The notes under the pieces are model-generated. The model saw only the letters and a program-made list of their open reading frames with translations. It was not told the DNA's origin and ran no database searches. Shown here one piece after another: positions 8,665 through 16,515 of a stretch of DNA of 38,035 bases. Made by a program: the position numbers and the translations under genes. Source of the stretch: JAAYYM01 sp964631375. Lineage in GTDB: Bacteria; Bacillota; Clostridia; Lachnospirales; Lachnospiraceae. The stretch lies in contig CAZVYQ010000026.1 of the NCBI GenBank assembly GCA_964631375.1, forward strand, positions 1 through 38,035, in the 5' to 3' direction. Positions within the stretch are counted from its first letter, which is position 1, and the number at the start of each line of letters is the position of its first letter.

Positions 8665-10413
8665 TTATCCCCTATCATTTTGCAGGCTCTTCTCATTCTC
8701 CACAAGCAGTTTCTCAATATCAGTTTTTGTCATCGGTCTGCCTGTTAAGAAGCCCTGAATGTTATCACACTCAATCTTCGTCAGAAAATCATACTGTTCC
8801 TGTGTTTCCACACCTTCTGCAACCGTCTCCAGCCCTAATTTCTTTACCATATTTACAACAGATTCCGTAATGATATTGGTAGAACGGTCCTTGATTGCAG
8901 TATCTACAAACGATTTGTCGATCTTGAGTGTGTCAATCGGGAGATCCTTCAGATATGACAATGAAGAAAAGCCTGTTCCAAAGTCATCAAGAGAAACCCG
9001 TACTCCCAGCATACGCAATGATTTCATTTTATCGATTACTTCCTCAAAATCATCAATAAATATACTTTCCGTAATCTCAAGTTCCAACATCTTGGGATTG
9101 ATATCATATAAATTGATTAGGTGCAGAAGCTGATCTGTAAAATTATCCTTCTTTAGTTGAAGAGCTGAAATATTGATAGATAAAATCAACGGATAATCAT
9201 AACGCGCACTCCATGCGGCATATACACGCAGTGCCTCTTTCATGACCCAATTGCCGATCGGTATGATTGCACCGTTTTTCTCAGCAATCGGAATAAAATC
9301 ACTTGGGCTGATAAATCTGCCATTCTCATCAGGCCAGCGAATCAACGCTTCCACTCCACGTAGTTTCTTCGTAGTAGCAAAAAACTGCGGCTGATAGTAT
9401 AGTAAAAAATCCTCATGATCCACTGCATTTTTTAATTGTTGCTCGATTGTAACACTATCCAGAAAATCATTCAGGATTTCCGGCTCGAAATATTGGAGAT
9501 TATTCTTTCCGGTCTCCTTTGCCCTAAACAGGACAATCTCAGCATTTTTGATCAATTCCAGAGCTGTTGAACCGGCTTCAGGAAATGTTGCGACACCAAC
9601 ACTGACACTGAACACAATCTCTGCCTTATTACTTAGACAAAACGGTTTTCTAAGTCTGTCATGCAGGTTTCGATACACCATTTCAACACTTCTGGATCCA
9701 TAGGGATCGTAGATTGCAATACAGAAAACGTCACTTCCAAATCTGCCTGCAATGATCTGATCATTCTGCAGCCCCTTGATAAATGTACCAAAATCCTGTA
9801 CAAGTTCATCTCCAAACAGCAGACCTAACGAATCATTAATCTTTTTAAAATCATCAATGTCAACAAACATCAGAGCAACATTGACCTGCTCTGACTCTGC
9901 TTTTTCAATGAGATCTCTGAGACATTTTACGAAATAATTACGATTATATAATCCTGTTAGAGAATCATAGAAGGCAAGATAGCGAAGTTCCTCGTTTTGA
10001 GCACGTTCCTTTGTGGTGGATTTAAAACAACAAATCTGTTCCTTTGCTTCCATATTCTCACGATAGAAAACTCTGGAACGGCATTCGATCCAACTTGGAC
10101 TTTTGTTGGACCTAAACTCGCAGGTGGCGTCAATCACATGATTTTTTCGCATGTCAATGATGGTTTTTCTAAATTTCTCCACATCATCCTCATGAATATA
10201 AGAAAGCATTCGCTCCTCATCCAGAGAACTACCCAGATGTTCACCGAGCGTCTCCTCCCAACAGCCTAACAGCTCGGATGAATGATCCTCGAAATTAATA
10301 TAAATATAAGAATAGCCGGAAATGTCGGATATCATTTTATAGATCCGCTCATTCCCATTCAGTTTTTCATTTAAAGCAGTTAATAAATCCAACTGATACT
10401 TTAGTTCATCCAT
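8665..10413 (-). CDS. PAS-GGDEF(degenerate)-EAL c-di-GMP phosphodiesterase
   Basis: A 582-residue cytosolic protein: a PAS-like domain (about 20-135), a GGDEF domain (about 145-305) and an EAL domain (about 320-575). The GGDEF signature reads GSDVF at 226-230, so cyclase activity is probably lost, although VDIDDFKKINDSLG is kept; it may bind GTP as a regulator. The EAL domain looks active: EALIRW at 355-360, SINIS, LEITES, DDFGTGFSSLSYL with D476 and D477, LKIDK and VAEGVETQEQ are all present. Expected activity is hydrolysis of c-di-GMP to pGpG. The start has AAAGGA 8 bases upstream. It follows asd by 28 bases and ends next to the AAA ATPase. Confidence 0.93.
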   Translation of the reverse strand: MDELKYQLDLLTALNEKLNGNERIYKMISDISGYSYIYINFEDHSSELLGCWEETLGEHLGSSLDEERMLSYIHEDDVEKFRKTIIDMRKNHVIDATCEFRSNKSPSWIECRSRVFYRENMEAKEQICCFKSTTKERAQNEELRYLAFYDSLTGLYNRNYFVKCLRDLIEKAESEQVNVALMFVDIDDFKKINDSLGLLFGDELVQDFGTFIKGLQNDQIIAGRFGSDVFCIAIYDPYGSRSVEMVYRNLHDRLRKPFCLSNKAEIVFSVSVGVATFPEAGSTALELIKNAEIVLFRAKETGKNNLQYFEPEILNDFLDSVTIEQQLKNAVDHEDFLLYYQPQFFATTKKLRGVEALIRWPDENGRFISPSDFIPIAEKNGAIIPIGNWVMKEALRVYAAWSARYDYPLILSINISALQLKKDNFTDQLLHLINLYDINPKMLELEITESIFIDDFEEVIDKMKSLRMLGVRVSLDDFGTGFSSLSYLKDLPIDTLKIDKSFVDTAIKDRSTNIITESVVNMVKKLGLETVAEGVETQEQYDFLTKIECDNIQGFLTGRPMTKTDIEKLLVENEKSLQNDRG

Positions 10414-10441
10414 GTAAGCTATCCTTTGTCTTTAATATGTC

Positions 10442-11524
10442 TTAAATATAACCCTTAGCCTTTAACAATTCGGCACACAATACTGCTCCACCGGCTGCAC
10501 CACGCACAGTGTTGTGTGAAAGTCCGACAAATTTGTAATCAAACAGTCCGACATTGTCCTCTCTGAGACGTCCTATTGTAACTCCCATTCCGTTTTCATA
10601 GTCAACATCCAGAACAACCTGTGGACGGTTATCCTCTTCCATGTATCTGATAAACTGCTTTGGTGCACTCGGTAAATCTAACTCCTGCGGCACGCCTCTA
10701 AAATTCACCATTCTATCGATTAATTGTTCTTTCGTCGGCTTTTTAGCAAAATTGATAAACACTGCAGCGGTATGACCGTTCAATACCGGGACTCTGATAC
10801 ATTGAGTAGTAATCTTAGGAGATGAAGCCTTCACGATTACACCGTTTTCAATCTTACCGAGGATTCTTAACGGTTCCTGTTCGCTTTTTTCCTCCTCGCC
10901 ACCAATATACGGAATGACATTTTCAATCATCTCCGGCCAGTCCTTAAAAGTCTTTCCTGCTCCTGAGATCGCTTGATAAGTGGTAGCCACTACCTCCGTT
11001 GGTTCAAATTCCTTCCATGCAAATAACAACGGTGCATAACTTTGAATGGAGCAATTCGGTTTTACAGCGATAAAGCCTCTCTTGGTTCCCAGTCTCTTTT
11101 TCTGAAATTCAATGACATCCATGTGATCAGGATTCAGTTCCGGCACCACCATAGGTACATCCGGAGTCCATCTGTGTGCACTGTTATTGGATACAACCGG
11201 CACCTCTGCCTTTGCATACTCTTCCTCGATTGCACGAATCTCATCCTTAGTCATGTCTACTGCACTGAATACAAAATCAACCTTGGAAGCTACATCCTTG
11301 ACATCATTCACATTCATAACAACTAATTTTTTCACAGCCTCTGGCATCGGAGTCGTCATCTTCCATCTGCCACCAACTGCATCCTCATAAGTTTTGCCTG
11401 CACTTCTTGGGCTTGCTGCTACTACCTTGACCTCGAACCACGGATGATTTTCTAACAGAGAAATAAATCTCTGTCCAACCATTCCGGTAGCTCCTAAAAT
11501 ACCCACATTTAATTTCTCACTCAT
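10442..11524 (-). CDS. asd: Aspartate-semialdehyde dehydrogenase
   Basis: A 360-residue enzyme that reduces aspartyl phosphate to aspartate semialdehyde with NADPH, the branch point to lysine, threonine and methionine. The N-terminal Rossmann motif GILGATGMVGQRF covers 8-20; the catalytic cysteine is C158 in VKPNCSIQSY. The sequence around this cysteine and the length resemble the archaeal/fungal-type Asd rather than the E. coli type. A ribosome binding site with GGAG lies 8 bases upstream of the ATG. It follows argH after 18 bases, suggesting one amino acid biosynthesis transcript. Further along the window metY uses a product of the same pathway branch. Confidence 0.96.
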   Translation of the reverse strand: MSEKLNVGILGATGMVGQRFISLLENHPWFEVKVVAASPRSAGKTYEDAVGGRWKMTTPMPEAVKKLVVMNVNDVKDVASKVDFVFSAVDMTKDEIRAIEEEYAKAEVPVVSNNSAHRWTPDVPMVVPELNPDHMDVIEFQKKRLGTKRGFIAVKPNCSIQSYAPLLFAWKEFEPTEVVATTYQAISGAGKTFKDWPEMIENVIPYIGGEEEKSEQEPLRILGKIENGVIVKASSPKITTQCIRVPVLNGHTAAVFINFAKKPTKEQLIDRMVNFRGVPQELDLPSAPKQFIRYMEEDNRPQVVLDVDYENGMGVTIGRLREDNVGLFDYKFVGLSHNTVRGAAGGAVLCAELLKAKGYI

Positions 11525-11542
11525 CTTTCTATCTCCTCTAAA

Positions 11543-12955
11543 TTATTTTTCTTCTTTTGTATTAATCTCGTTCTGCCAATCATTTGCAAGATACTTTTGA
11601 TTTTTAAGAATAACTGCTTCCATTGCTGCCTTGCCCGGAGCCCCGATTGTCAATCGTTTGTTCACACATGTATCCAGGCTGATTGCTTCATAAATATCCT
11701 CATTAAATACCGGATCGATTGCCTGATATTCAGTTAAGGTCATGTCTTCCAGTGATTTATTATGTTCAATACAATACAGAACAAGTCTTCCCACAATACC
11801 GTGGGCATCACGGAATGGAACACCCTTTCCCACTAAATAATCAGCTGCGTCTGTTGCATTGGTGAAACCACCTTTTGCACTTTCCTCCATACGCTTTTTA
11901 TTGAATTTCATCGTTGACAACATCCCGTTGAACAAAACCAGACAGTTCTTAACAGTATCAATGGCATCGAAGGTCAGCTCCTTGTCCTCCTGCATGTCTT
12001 TGTTGTATGCAAGTGGTAATCCCTTCATGGTTGTCAAAATGCTCATCAATGCACCATAGACACGTCCGGTCTTACCTCTGACCAGTTCTGCAATGTCAGG
12101 ATTTTTCTTCTGAGGCATGATACTGCTTCCTGTACTATAGGCATCATCAATCTCAACAAACTGATATTCATTGGTATTCCAAATAATGATTTCCTCTGAA
12201 AATCTGCTTAAATGCATCATGATTGTTGACAACGCCGATAAAAACTCAATGACATAATCTCTGTCTGCGACCGAATCAATGCTGTTTAATGTCGGTCCTG
12301 TAAAACCCATAATCTCAGCAGTAAAGGCTCTGTCCAGTGGATACGTTGTACCCGCCAGTGCACCAGCTCCGAGTGGGCAATAATTCATCCTGTCATAGAT
12401 ATCCTTTAATCTCAGGCAGTCACGTTTGAACATCTCAAAATACGCTCCCATATGATGTGCCAGAGTAATCGGCTGTGCCTTTTGCAAATGCGTAAAGCCC
12501 GGCATATAGGTCTCTGTGTGCTCCTCCATGATCTTCAGGAGAGTTTTCAGCAGATCCTTTACCAATTCATCAACATATAACACTTGCAGCCTTGTATAAA
12601 GTCTCATATCCAAAGCAACCTGATCGTTTCTGCTCCTGCCGGTATGTAATTTCTTTCCGGCTTCTCCAATCCTGTCTGTGAGATTTGCTTCAATAAAACT
12701 ATGAATATCCTCATATTCCGCTGTAATATGAAGTGTTCCATTTTCAATGTCGCTTTGAATATCCTTTAATCCCTGAATAATCTGATCCTGTTCGTCTCGT
12801 GTCAGTATTCCTTGTTTATGCAACATGACGACATGTGCGATGCTTCCCTCAATATCCTGACGATAGAACTTCTGATCAAATGAAATGGAGGCATTGAACT
12901 GATACACCAATTGATCCGTTTCTTTTGTAAATCTTCCGCCCCATAACTGAGCCAT
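11543..12955 (-). CDS. argH: Argininosuccinate lyase
   Basis: A 470-residue enzyme catalysing the last step of arginine synthesis, argininosuccinate to arginine plus fumarate. The fumarase/aspartase superfamily signature GSSIMPQKKNPD is at 276-287, including the catalytic serine loop, and HTGRSRNDQVALDMRL is typical of ArgH. The open frame reaches 13012, but ATG 12955 is chosen because GGAGG is 7 bases upstream and homologues begin MxxLWGGRF. No argG is adjacent. It is transcribed from a good promoter at 13003-13031 and probably continues into asd. Confidence 0.97.
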   Translation of the reverse strand: MAQLWGGRFTKETDQLVYQFNASISFDQKFYRQDIEGSIAHVVMLHKQGILTRDEQDQIIQGLKDIQSDIENGTLHITAEYEDIHSFIEANLTDRIGEAGKKLHTGRSRNDQVALDMRLYTRLQVLYVDELVKDLLKTLLKIMEEHTETYMPGFTHLQKAQPITLAHHMGAYFEMFKRDCLRLKDIYDRMNYCPLGAGALAGTTYPLDRAFTAEIMGFTGPTLNSIDSVADRDYVIEFLSALSTIMMHLSRFSEEIIIWNTNEYQFVEIDDAYSTGSSIMPQKKNPDIAELVRGKTGRVYGALMSILTTMKGLPLAYNKDMQEDKELTFDAIDTVKNCLVLFNGMLSTMKFNKKRMEESAKGGFTNATDAADYLVGKGVPFRDAHGIVGRLVLYCIEHNKSLEDMTLTEYQAIDPVFNEDIYEAISLDTCVNKRLTIGAPGKAAMEAVILKNQKYLANDWQNEINTKEEK

Positions 12956-13002
12956 ATCCTGTCCTCCATCCATACTGATTTGATAAATTAAAACTAAATT
13001 TG

Positions 13003-13031
13003 ATTTTATCACATCCGATGATAGATTTCAA
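13003..13031 (-). promoter_or_regulatory. Promoter of argH-asd
   Basis: On the minus strand TTGAAA (13031-13026) and TAAAAT (13008-13003) are separated by exactly 17 bases, about 48 bases before the argH start. The 138-base gap upstream of argH also carries two near-identical 11-mers (see 13043-13065). No clear ArgR box was recognised by eye. Confidence 0.65.
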
Positions 13032-13042
13032 CGATATTTCTT

Positions 13043-13065
13043 ACCTGATTTACGACCCGATTTAC
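13043..13065 (-). repeat. Pair of direct 11-mers upstream of the argH promoter
   Basis: ACCTGATTTAC (13043-13053) and ACCCGATTTAC (13055-13065), read on the plus strand, differ at one base and are one base apart, so they repeat with a 12-base period. They lie just upstream of the -35 box of the argH promoter, where an activator could bind. This could also be chance. Confidence 0.35.
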
Positions 13066-13093
13066 AACTCTGAAAATGATTGATCTCAGCCTT

Positions 13094-15844
13094 TCAGAAC
13101 ATATATTTTTCTTCAAAATCCGCAATCGGAATCGGTTTGTTAAAGAGATACCCCTGTGCCTGACCACATCCCATCATCTTTAAAATCTCAAACTGCTCCT
13201 CCGTCTCAACACCTTCAGCTATACTTTCGATTCCAAGCTCATTACATAATTCCAGTACCTTTTTAATGATAATACGGCTCTTATCCTCTGTCACAATGGT
13301 ATTGATGATACTTTTATCCAATTTCAGCACATCGAACTGCATTGTATTGAGGATCGACAGATTTGAAAAACTTGCTCCAAAATCATCTAATGACAAGCGA
13401 TATCCATTTTTAACAATTTTACAGCCTATGGCTTCTATTGTTGCACGTTCCATATTACCAAGGGTTTCCGTGATCTCGATTTCAATCAACTCATGTGGTA
13501 CAAGGTATTTCTCATGTACACGTTCCATACTGCTGATGATATCAGGCTCTAACATAGTCGCTCTTGAGAAATTCAATGAAATAGGGAAGACCTGCTTTCC
13601 TTCTTCAATCCATTTGGTTAATACCTTCAAAACCTCTTCAAACATATAAATATCAATGTATCTCACAAGATTTTCCTTTTCAAGTAAGGGAATGAATTTG
13701 TTTGGTGGTATCACGCCATGCTGTGGATGTATCCTGCGTACAAGTGCCTCTGCTCCATTGATCCTGCGGGTTGTGATATCTGCCTTCGGCTGGAGATACA
13801 TCACAAATTCTCCGTTTAATATAGTCTGCTTGAGCTCCTGCTGCAGCTTATTACGGAAGAATTTATTGGACTGTTCTTCTCTCTGATAATATTCCTGTTT
13901 TGCAATCAGCATTAAATCCTCTGAATGTGCAACCATCTTTTCTATATCAATATCACTTCTTGACCAGCAATGCCCTACAGATATAGACAGTTCCTCATTT
14001 TGAGAAACGCATCGTTTAAAGTTCATAACGGTGTCTTCAAATGTCTCCTGTGCATAATCAGCACATAGAGCCAGAAACAGACCACCACCCAAACGATAAA
14101 TCCTGCCGTCAACAAAATGCTTTCTCATGGTATCTGCAATAAATCTAACACTTCCGTCTCCATACTTGCTTCCAAGATGCGTATTGATGTCCTTGAGTCC
14201 ATTGATGTCCACAGATACAACTCCCAAGGCAGAAAATGTTTCCTGATTCACGGAATTGATATACTTCTGATAGCTGTTACGATTTTCAAGCTCTGTCAGC
14301 ATATCGTAATGCTTTATATAATCCTGCTCTGATAATAATCTTCTCTTAACAATCTCACTCGGAATGAAATAGGCGAGTGCATTCAACAGACTGACATCTC
14401 CCAGATGTGCGGAAACATTATCCACTGAAACAAAGCCCTTCATTCTTCCTTTTACATGAAATGGTGACATATAGAGCGAATGAATTCCATGACTGTTCAG
14501 AAATTCACTTTCCATATCACTCTGCATATTTGTATCAGCAATACTGTTTAATACCAGTGTCTGTTTCGTCTCAAATGCACGTAAAAACGAAGGAGCATCC
14601 TCCATCTTAGCCCTCGTCACATCATCTGCTATTGATGTCACACCCTCTTTACAGTAATCATAGATACCGTTAAATGTATTCAGATCCTTTCCCATTTCAA
14701 AGACCTGACTTCTGTCTGCCTCATAGTAATCGCACAAAATCCTTAATACAAAGTCTATTGCATCCTTAAGCGTATCTGCTGATACGAGTGCTGCCATTGA
14801 TTTTAGTATGATTCGTGCTGTTTCCTGAGTGCAATGATCTATCTGTTTGGTAAACTCAAACTGATTGCTGTAATTCTTCAGATACTCGACCGATTTACTT
14901 TGGTAAACCTCACATACATGACGACTTTTCACATCAATACATCTGTCTATGTACTTTGCCTTTTCATCCAGTATAATGCAAGTATTATCATCCTGCTCAC
15001 GAAATACAACATTCACTCTGTAAGTAATGGGGATATCATCATCCGGGAGCAGATAATGTAAGCTAAGCATATCAATAAGGAAATGAATCTGCTCCAGTGC
15101 TTCCTCTCTACTGTTTACCTCGATGATGTATATCGAAAATACACCTTCCCCACGATAAGAGACCACATATCGATCTTCCAGAAACAACTTGAATATTCTG
15201 CCCAGTTCAGCCAGCATTTTATGAGAGTGAAGCGTACCAAACTGTGTCTTGTACAGATTGTAATCAGTCATATAACAATTTAGATATGCGCTCGTTTTCC
15301 CTTCCTTTGGAGGCTCCCTTAGGAGCATATCAATCATTCCCTCAGCTGTAACATCTTTATACAACCCTGTATATTCATCATATTCAATACGCTTAGGATA
15401 AGCCAGTTCTCTCTTTTTTCGTGCATCTGCATCACTGACATATCCAAAGAAATAGATATCTCCCGAATCCGGATCTAGTAAAAGACTTCTCGTCTCACAA
15501 ACCCACTTGATCCTTCCATCCTTCTTTTTAATCCGATAATCAAACGAAAAAGTAGTCTTACCTTCATCATATGCATTGAGGCAAAATTCTCGATTGGACA
15601 ATTCTTTATATTTGACTCTCTCATCATCGGATAATATGACATTTAATGTATATTCCGATGTGGCTTCAAACGTTTTAACATGATCCAGATATTCATCTGT
15701 CAGTTCTCCGGCCGACACACAAATCACCTGATTCTCCGTCAGATTAACGATACAATACGCCACTAATTCATATGGTATCAGTTCCCTAATCCTTTTTTCA
15801 TGCTCAAATCTCATTCTTGCATTCATGTTTTTCATATTTTGCAT
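13094..15844 (-). CDS. Multi-domain c-di-GMP phosphodiesterase (PAS, two degenerate GGDEF, GAF-like, EAL)
   Basis: A 916-residue soluble signalling protein. Order: PAS-like domain (about 20-140, ending in DGRIKWVCETRSLLLD), a strongly decayed GGDEF fold (about 155-310, signature region RGEGVF at 231-236), a GAF-like domain (about 345-500), a second decayed GGDEF (about 510-645, VVSVDINGLKDINTHLG with GGGLF at 586-590), and an EAL domain (about 665-910). The EAL catalytic set looks complete: E699 in GAEALVRR, SLNFS, EIEITET, D820-D821 in SLDDFG, LKLDK, IAEGVETEEQ and QGYLF. Expected activity is c-di-GMP hydrolysis gated by small-molecule sensing through the GAF and PAS parts. It has its own promoter and a GAGG site 8 bases from the ATG. 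Confidence 0.9.
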   Translation of the reverse strand: MQNMKNMNARMRFEHEKRIRELIPYELVAYCIVNLTENQVICVSAGELTDEYLDHVKTFEATSEYTLNVILSDDERVKYKELSNREFCLNAYDEGKTTFSFDYRIKKKDGRIKWVCETRSLLLDPDSGDIYFFGYVSDADARKKRELAYPKRIEYDEYTGLYKDVTAEGMIDMLLREPPKEGKTSAYLNCYMTDYNLYKTQFGTLHSHKMLAELGRIFKLFLEDRYVVSYRGEGVFSIYIIEVNSREEALEQIHFLIDMLSLHYLLPDDDIPITYRVNVVFREQDDNTCIILDEKAKYIDRCIDVKSRHVCEVYQSKSVEYLKNYSNQFEFTKQIDHCTQETARIILKSMAALVSADTLKDAIDFVLRILCDYYEADRSQVFEMGKDLNTFNGIYDYCKEGVTSIADDVTRAKMEDAPSFLRAFETKQTLVLNSIADTNMQSDMESEFLNSHGIHSLYMSPFHVKGRMKGFVSVDNVSAHLGDVSLLNALAYFIPSEIVKRRLLSEQDYIKHYDMLTELENRNSYQKYINSVNQETFSALGVVSVDINGLKDINTHLGSKYGDGSVRFIADTMRKHFVDGRIYRLGGGLFLALCADYAQETFEDTVMNFKRCVSQNEELSISVGHCWSRSDIDIEKMVAHSEDLMLIAKQEYYQREEQSNKFFRNKLQQELKQTILNGEFVMYLQPKADITTRRINGAEALVRRIHPQHGVIPPNKFIPLLEKENLVRYIDIYMFEEVLKVLTKWIEEGKQVFPISLNFSRATMLEPDIISSMERVHEKYLVPHELIEIEITETLGNMERATIEAIGCKIVKNGYRLSLDDFGASFSNLSILNTMQFDVLKLDKSIINTIVTEDKSRIIIKKVLELCNELGIESIAEGVETEEQFEILKMMGCGQAQGYLFNKPIPIADFEEKYMF

Positions 15845-15935
15845 ACATTATTCCTCACTGGTATCAATATACTGTTCAGGATTTCATCGCTGGTAATAAT
15901 TGTCTATTCTATGAGAGTTCGTCTATTTTCGCATA

Positions 15936-15964
15936 TTTATATATATTTTATCAAACTTTTTCAA
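15936..15964 (-). promoter_or_regulatory. Promoter of the large EAL-domain gene
   Basis: On the minus strand TTGAAA (15964-15959) and TATAAA (15941-15936) are 17 bases apart in a very AT-rich stretch. The leader from here to the ATG at 15844 is about 85 bases and I see no strong secondary structure in it. With the tRNA promoter at 16020-16048 it makes a divergent arrangement. Confidence 0.6.
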
Positions 15965-16019
15965 CAATTGCAATTAATTCAGCGCATTTGTGTGGCAACT
16001 GTTAGTCATGATTTTTTTG

Positions 16020-16048
16020 TTGCAAATCAACACTAAATCTACTATAAT
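16020..16048 (+). promoter_or_regulatory. Promoter of tRNA-Thr
   Basis: TTGCAA (16020-16025) and a perfect TATAAT (16043-16048) are separated by 17 bases and end 31 bases before the mature tRNA. This is a near-consensus housekeeping promoter, as expected for a stable RNA. Confidence 0.8.
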
Positions 16049-16079
16049 ATCAAAGGTAACCGTACCCAAACGGTTCATT

Positions 16080-16152
16080 GCTGAAATAGCTCAGTCGGTA
16101 GAGCACTTCACTCGTAATGAAGGGGTCGTGAGTTCAAGTCTCATTTTCAGCT
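16080..16152 (+). tRNA. tRNA-Thr (anticodon CGT)
   Basis: All arms fold: acceptor GCTGAAA/TTTCAGC (16080-16086 with 16145-16151), D stem GCTC/GAGC with loop AGTCGGTA, anticodon stem CTTCA/TGAAG with loop CTCGTAA, variable GGGTC, and T stem GTGAG/CTCAT around TTCAAGT. The anticodon CGT reads ACG (Thr). The discriminator is T (16152) and CCA is not encoded. It is the only gene on the plus strand. A 24-bp inverted repeat begins at the very next base. Confidence 0.96.
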
Positions 16153-16314
16153 TTCGCAATAACAGTGACACATGCACAAAAACAGAAGAATGGGCAGTTT
16201 GCAAGTTTACTTGCATAACTGCCCACTCTTCTGTTTTTCATCGTATAGGCGGAGCCTATGCGATGAAGCAGACCCACCGGGTCTGCGAATTGCATGTGTC
16301 ACTGTTATTGCGAA
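16153..16314. repeat. Compact palindromic element abutting the tRNA 3' end
   Basis: A 24-bp perfect inverted repeat flanks the element: left arm 16153-16176 (TTCGCAATAACA...), right arm 16291-16314 (its exact reverse complement). Between the arms lie three more hairpins: 16178-16238, 16239-16265 (12-bp stem with one wobble pair, GGA loop) and 16268-16286 (perfect 8-bp stem, ACC loop). The whole could form a multi-branched structure in RNA or a cruciform. No open reading frame fits it. It resembles small non-autonomous repeats (REP/MITE-like) in architecture, but I cannot name a family. It fills most of the intergenic space between the tRNA and the feo operon. Confidence 0.75.
16178..16238. 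terminator. Bidirectional rho-independent terminator-like hairpin
   Basis: The left arm 16178-16199 (AAAAACAGAAGA then TGGGCAGTT) pairs with the right arm 16217-16238 with one mismatch. It is topped by a further 5-bp stem GCAAG/CTTGC with loop TTTA. The A5 at one end and T5 at the other give a U-tract in either direction. It could therefore end the tRNA transcript on the plus strand and the feo transcript on the minus strand. Confidence 0.8.
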
Positions 16315-16358
16315 TTGCATGTGTCACCACCACTGCGAATTGCATATGTCACTGTTAT
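16284..16358. repeat. Three tandem 25-bp repeats
   Basis: Units start TGCGAATTGCATGTGTCAC and occupy 16284-16308, 16309-16333 and 16334-16358 without spacers. Unit 2 differs in its last six bases (CACCAC instead of TGTTAT) and unit 3 has one change (GCATAT). The left arm of the flanking inverted repeat is a fourth, inverted copy of a shifted unit. The last four bases of unit 3 overlap the stop end of the small Cys-rich gene. Confidence 0.85.
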
Positions 16359-16498
16359 TTTATACCACATCCACTCTTCTCACTACACCTCACACAATCC
16401 CCTGTACATCCGGCCCCTCTGTTTCGATATAAAAATCTAACCGCTGCACCTAATCCAATCACGATCAATCCCAACAGTATCCAACTCAACAAGTTCAT
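16355..16498 (-). CDS. FeoB-associated Cys-rich membrane protein
   Basis: A 47-residue protein directly downstream of feoB, easily missed because of its size. One membrane helix (SWILLGLIVIGLGAAVRFLY, residues 5-24) is followed by a short basic turn and a cysteine cluster C31-x3-C35-x2-C38-x5-C44 (GCTGDCVRCSEKSGCG). This is the pattern of the FeoB_associated family (PF12669), which accompanies Feo ferrous-iron transporters in Firmicutes. The ATG at 16498 follows the feoB stop by 17 bases, with AGAGG/AAGGA upstream. A role in metal hand-over or in assembling the Feo complex is inferred; it has not been shown to my knowledge. The stop region overlaps the tandem repeats by four bases. Confidence 0.88.
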   Translation of the reverse strand: MNLLSWILLGLIVIGLGAAVRFLYRNRGAGCTGDCVRCSEKSGCGIK

Positions 16499-16515
16499 TC
16501 CTTAACCTCTTTTCT

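Noticed and set aside
16284..16358. Possible short CRISPR array
   Set aside because: The 25-bp units are tandem with no spacers and there are no cas genes in the window.
15990..16505. Plus-strand frame of 171 codons over the tRNA and repeats
   Set aside because: It runs through the tRNA gene, the hairpins and the small Cys-rich gene on the other strand; its sequence is low complexity and repeated, with no ribosome binding site.
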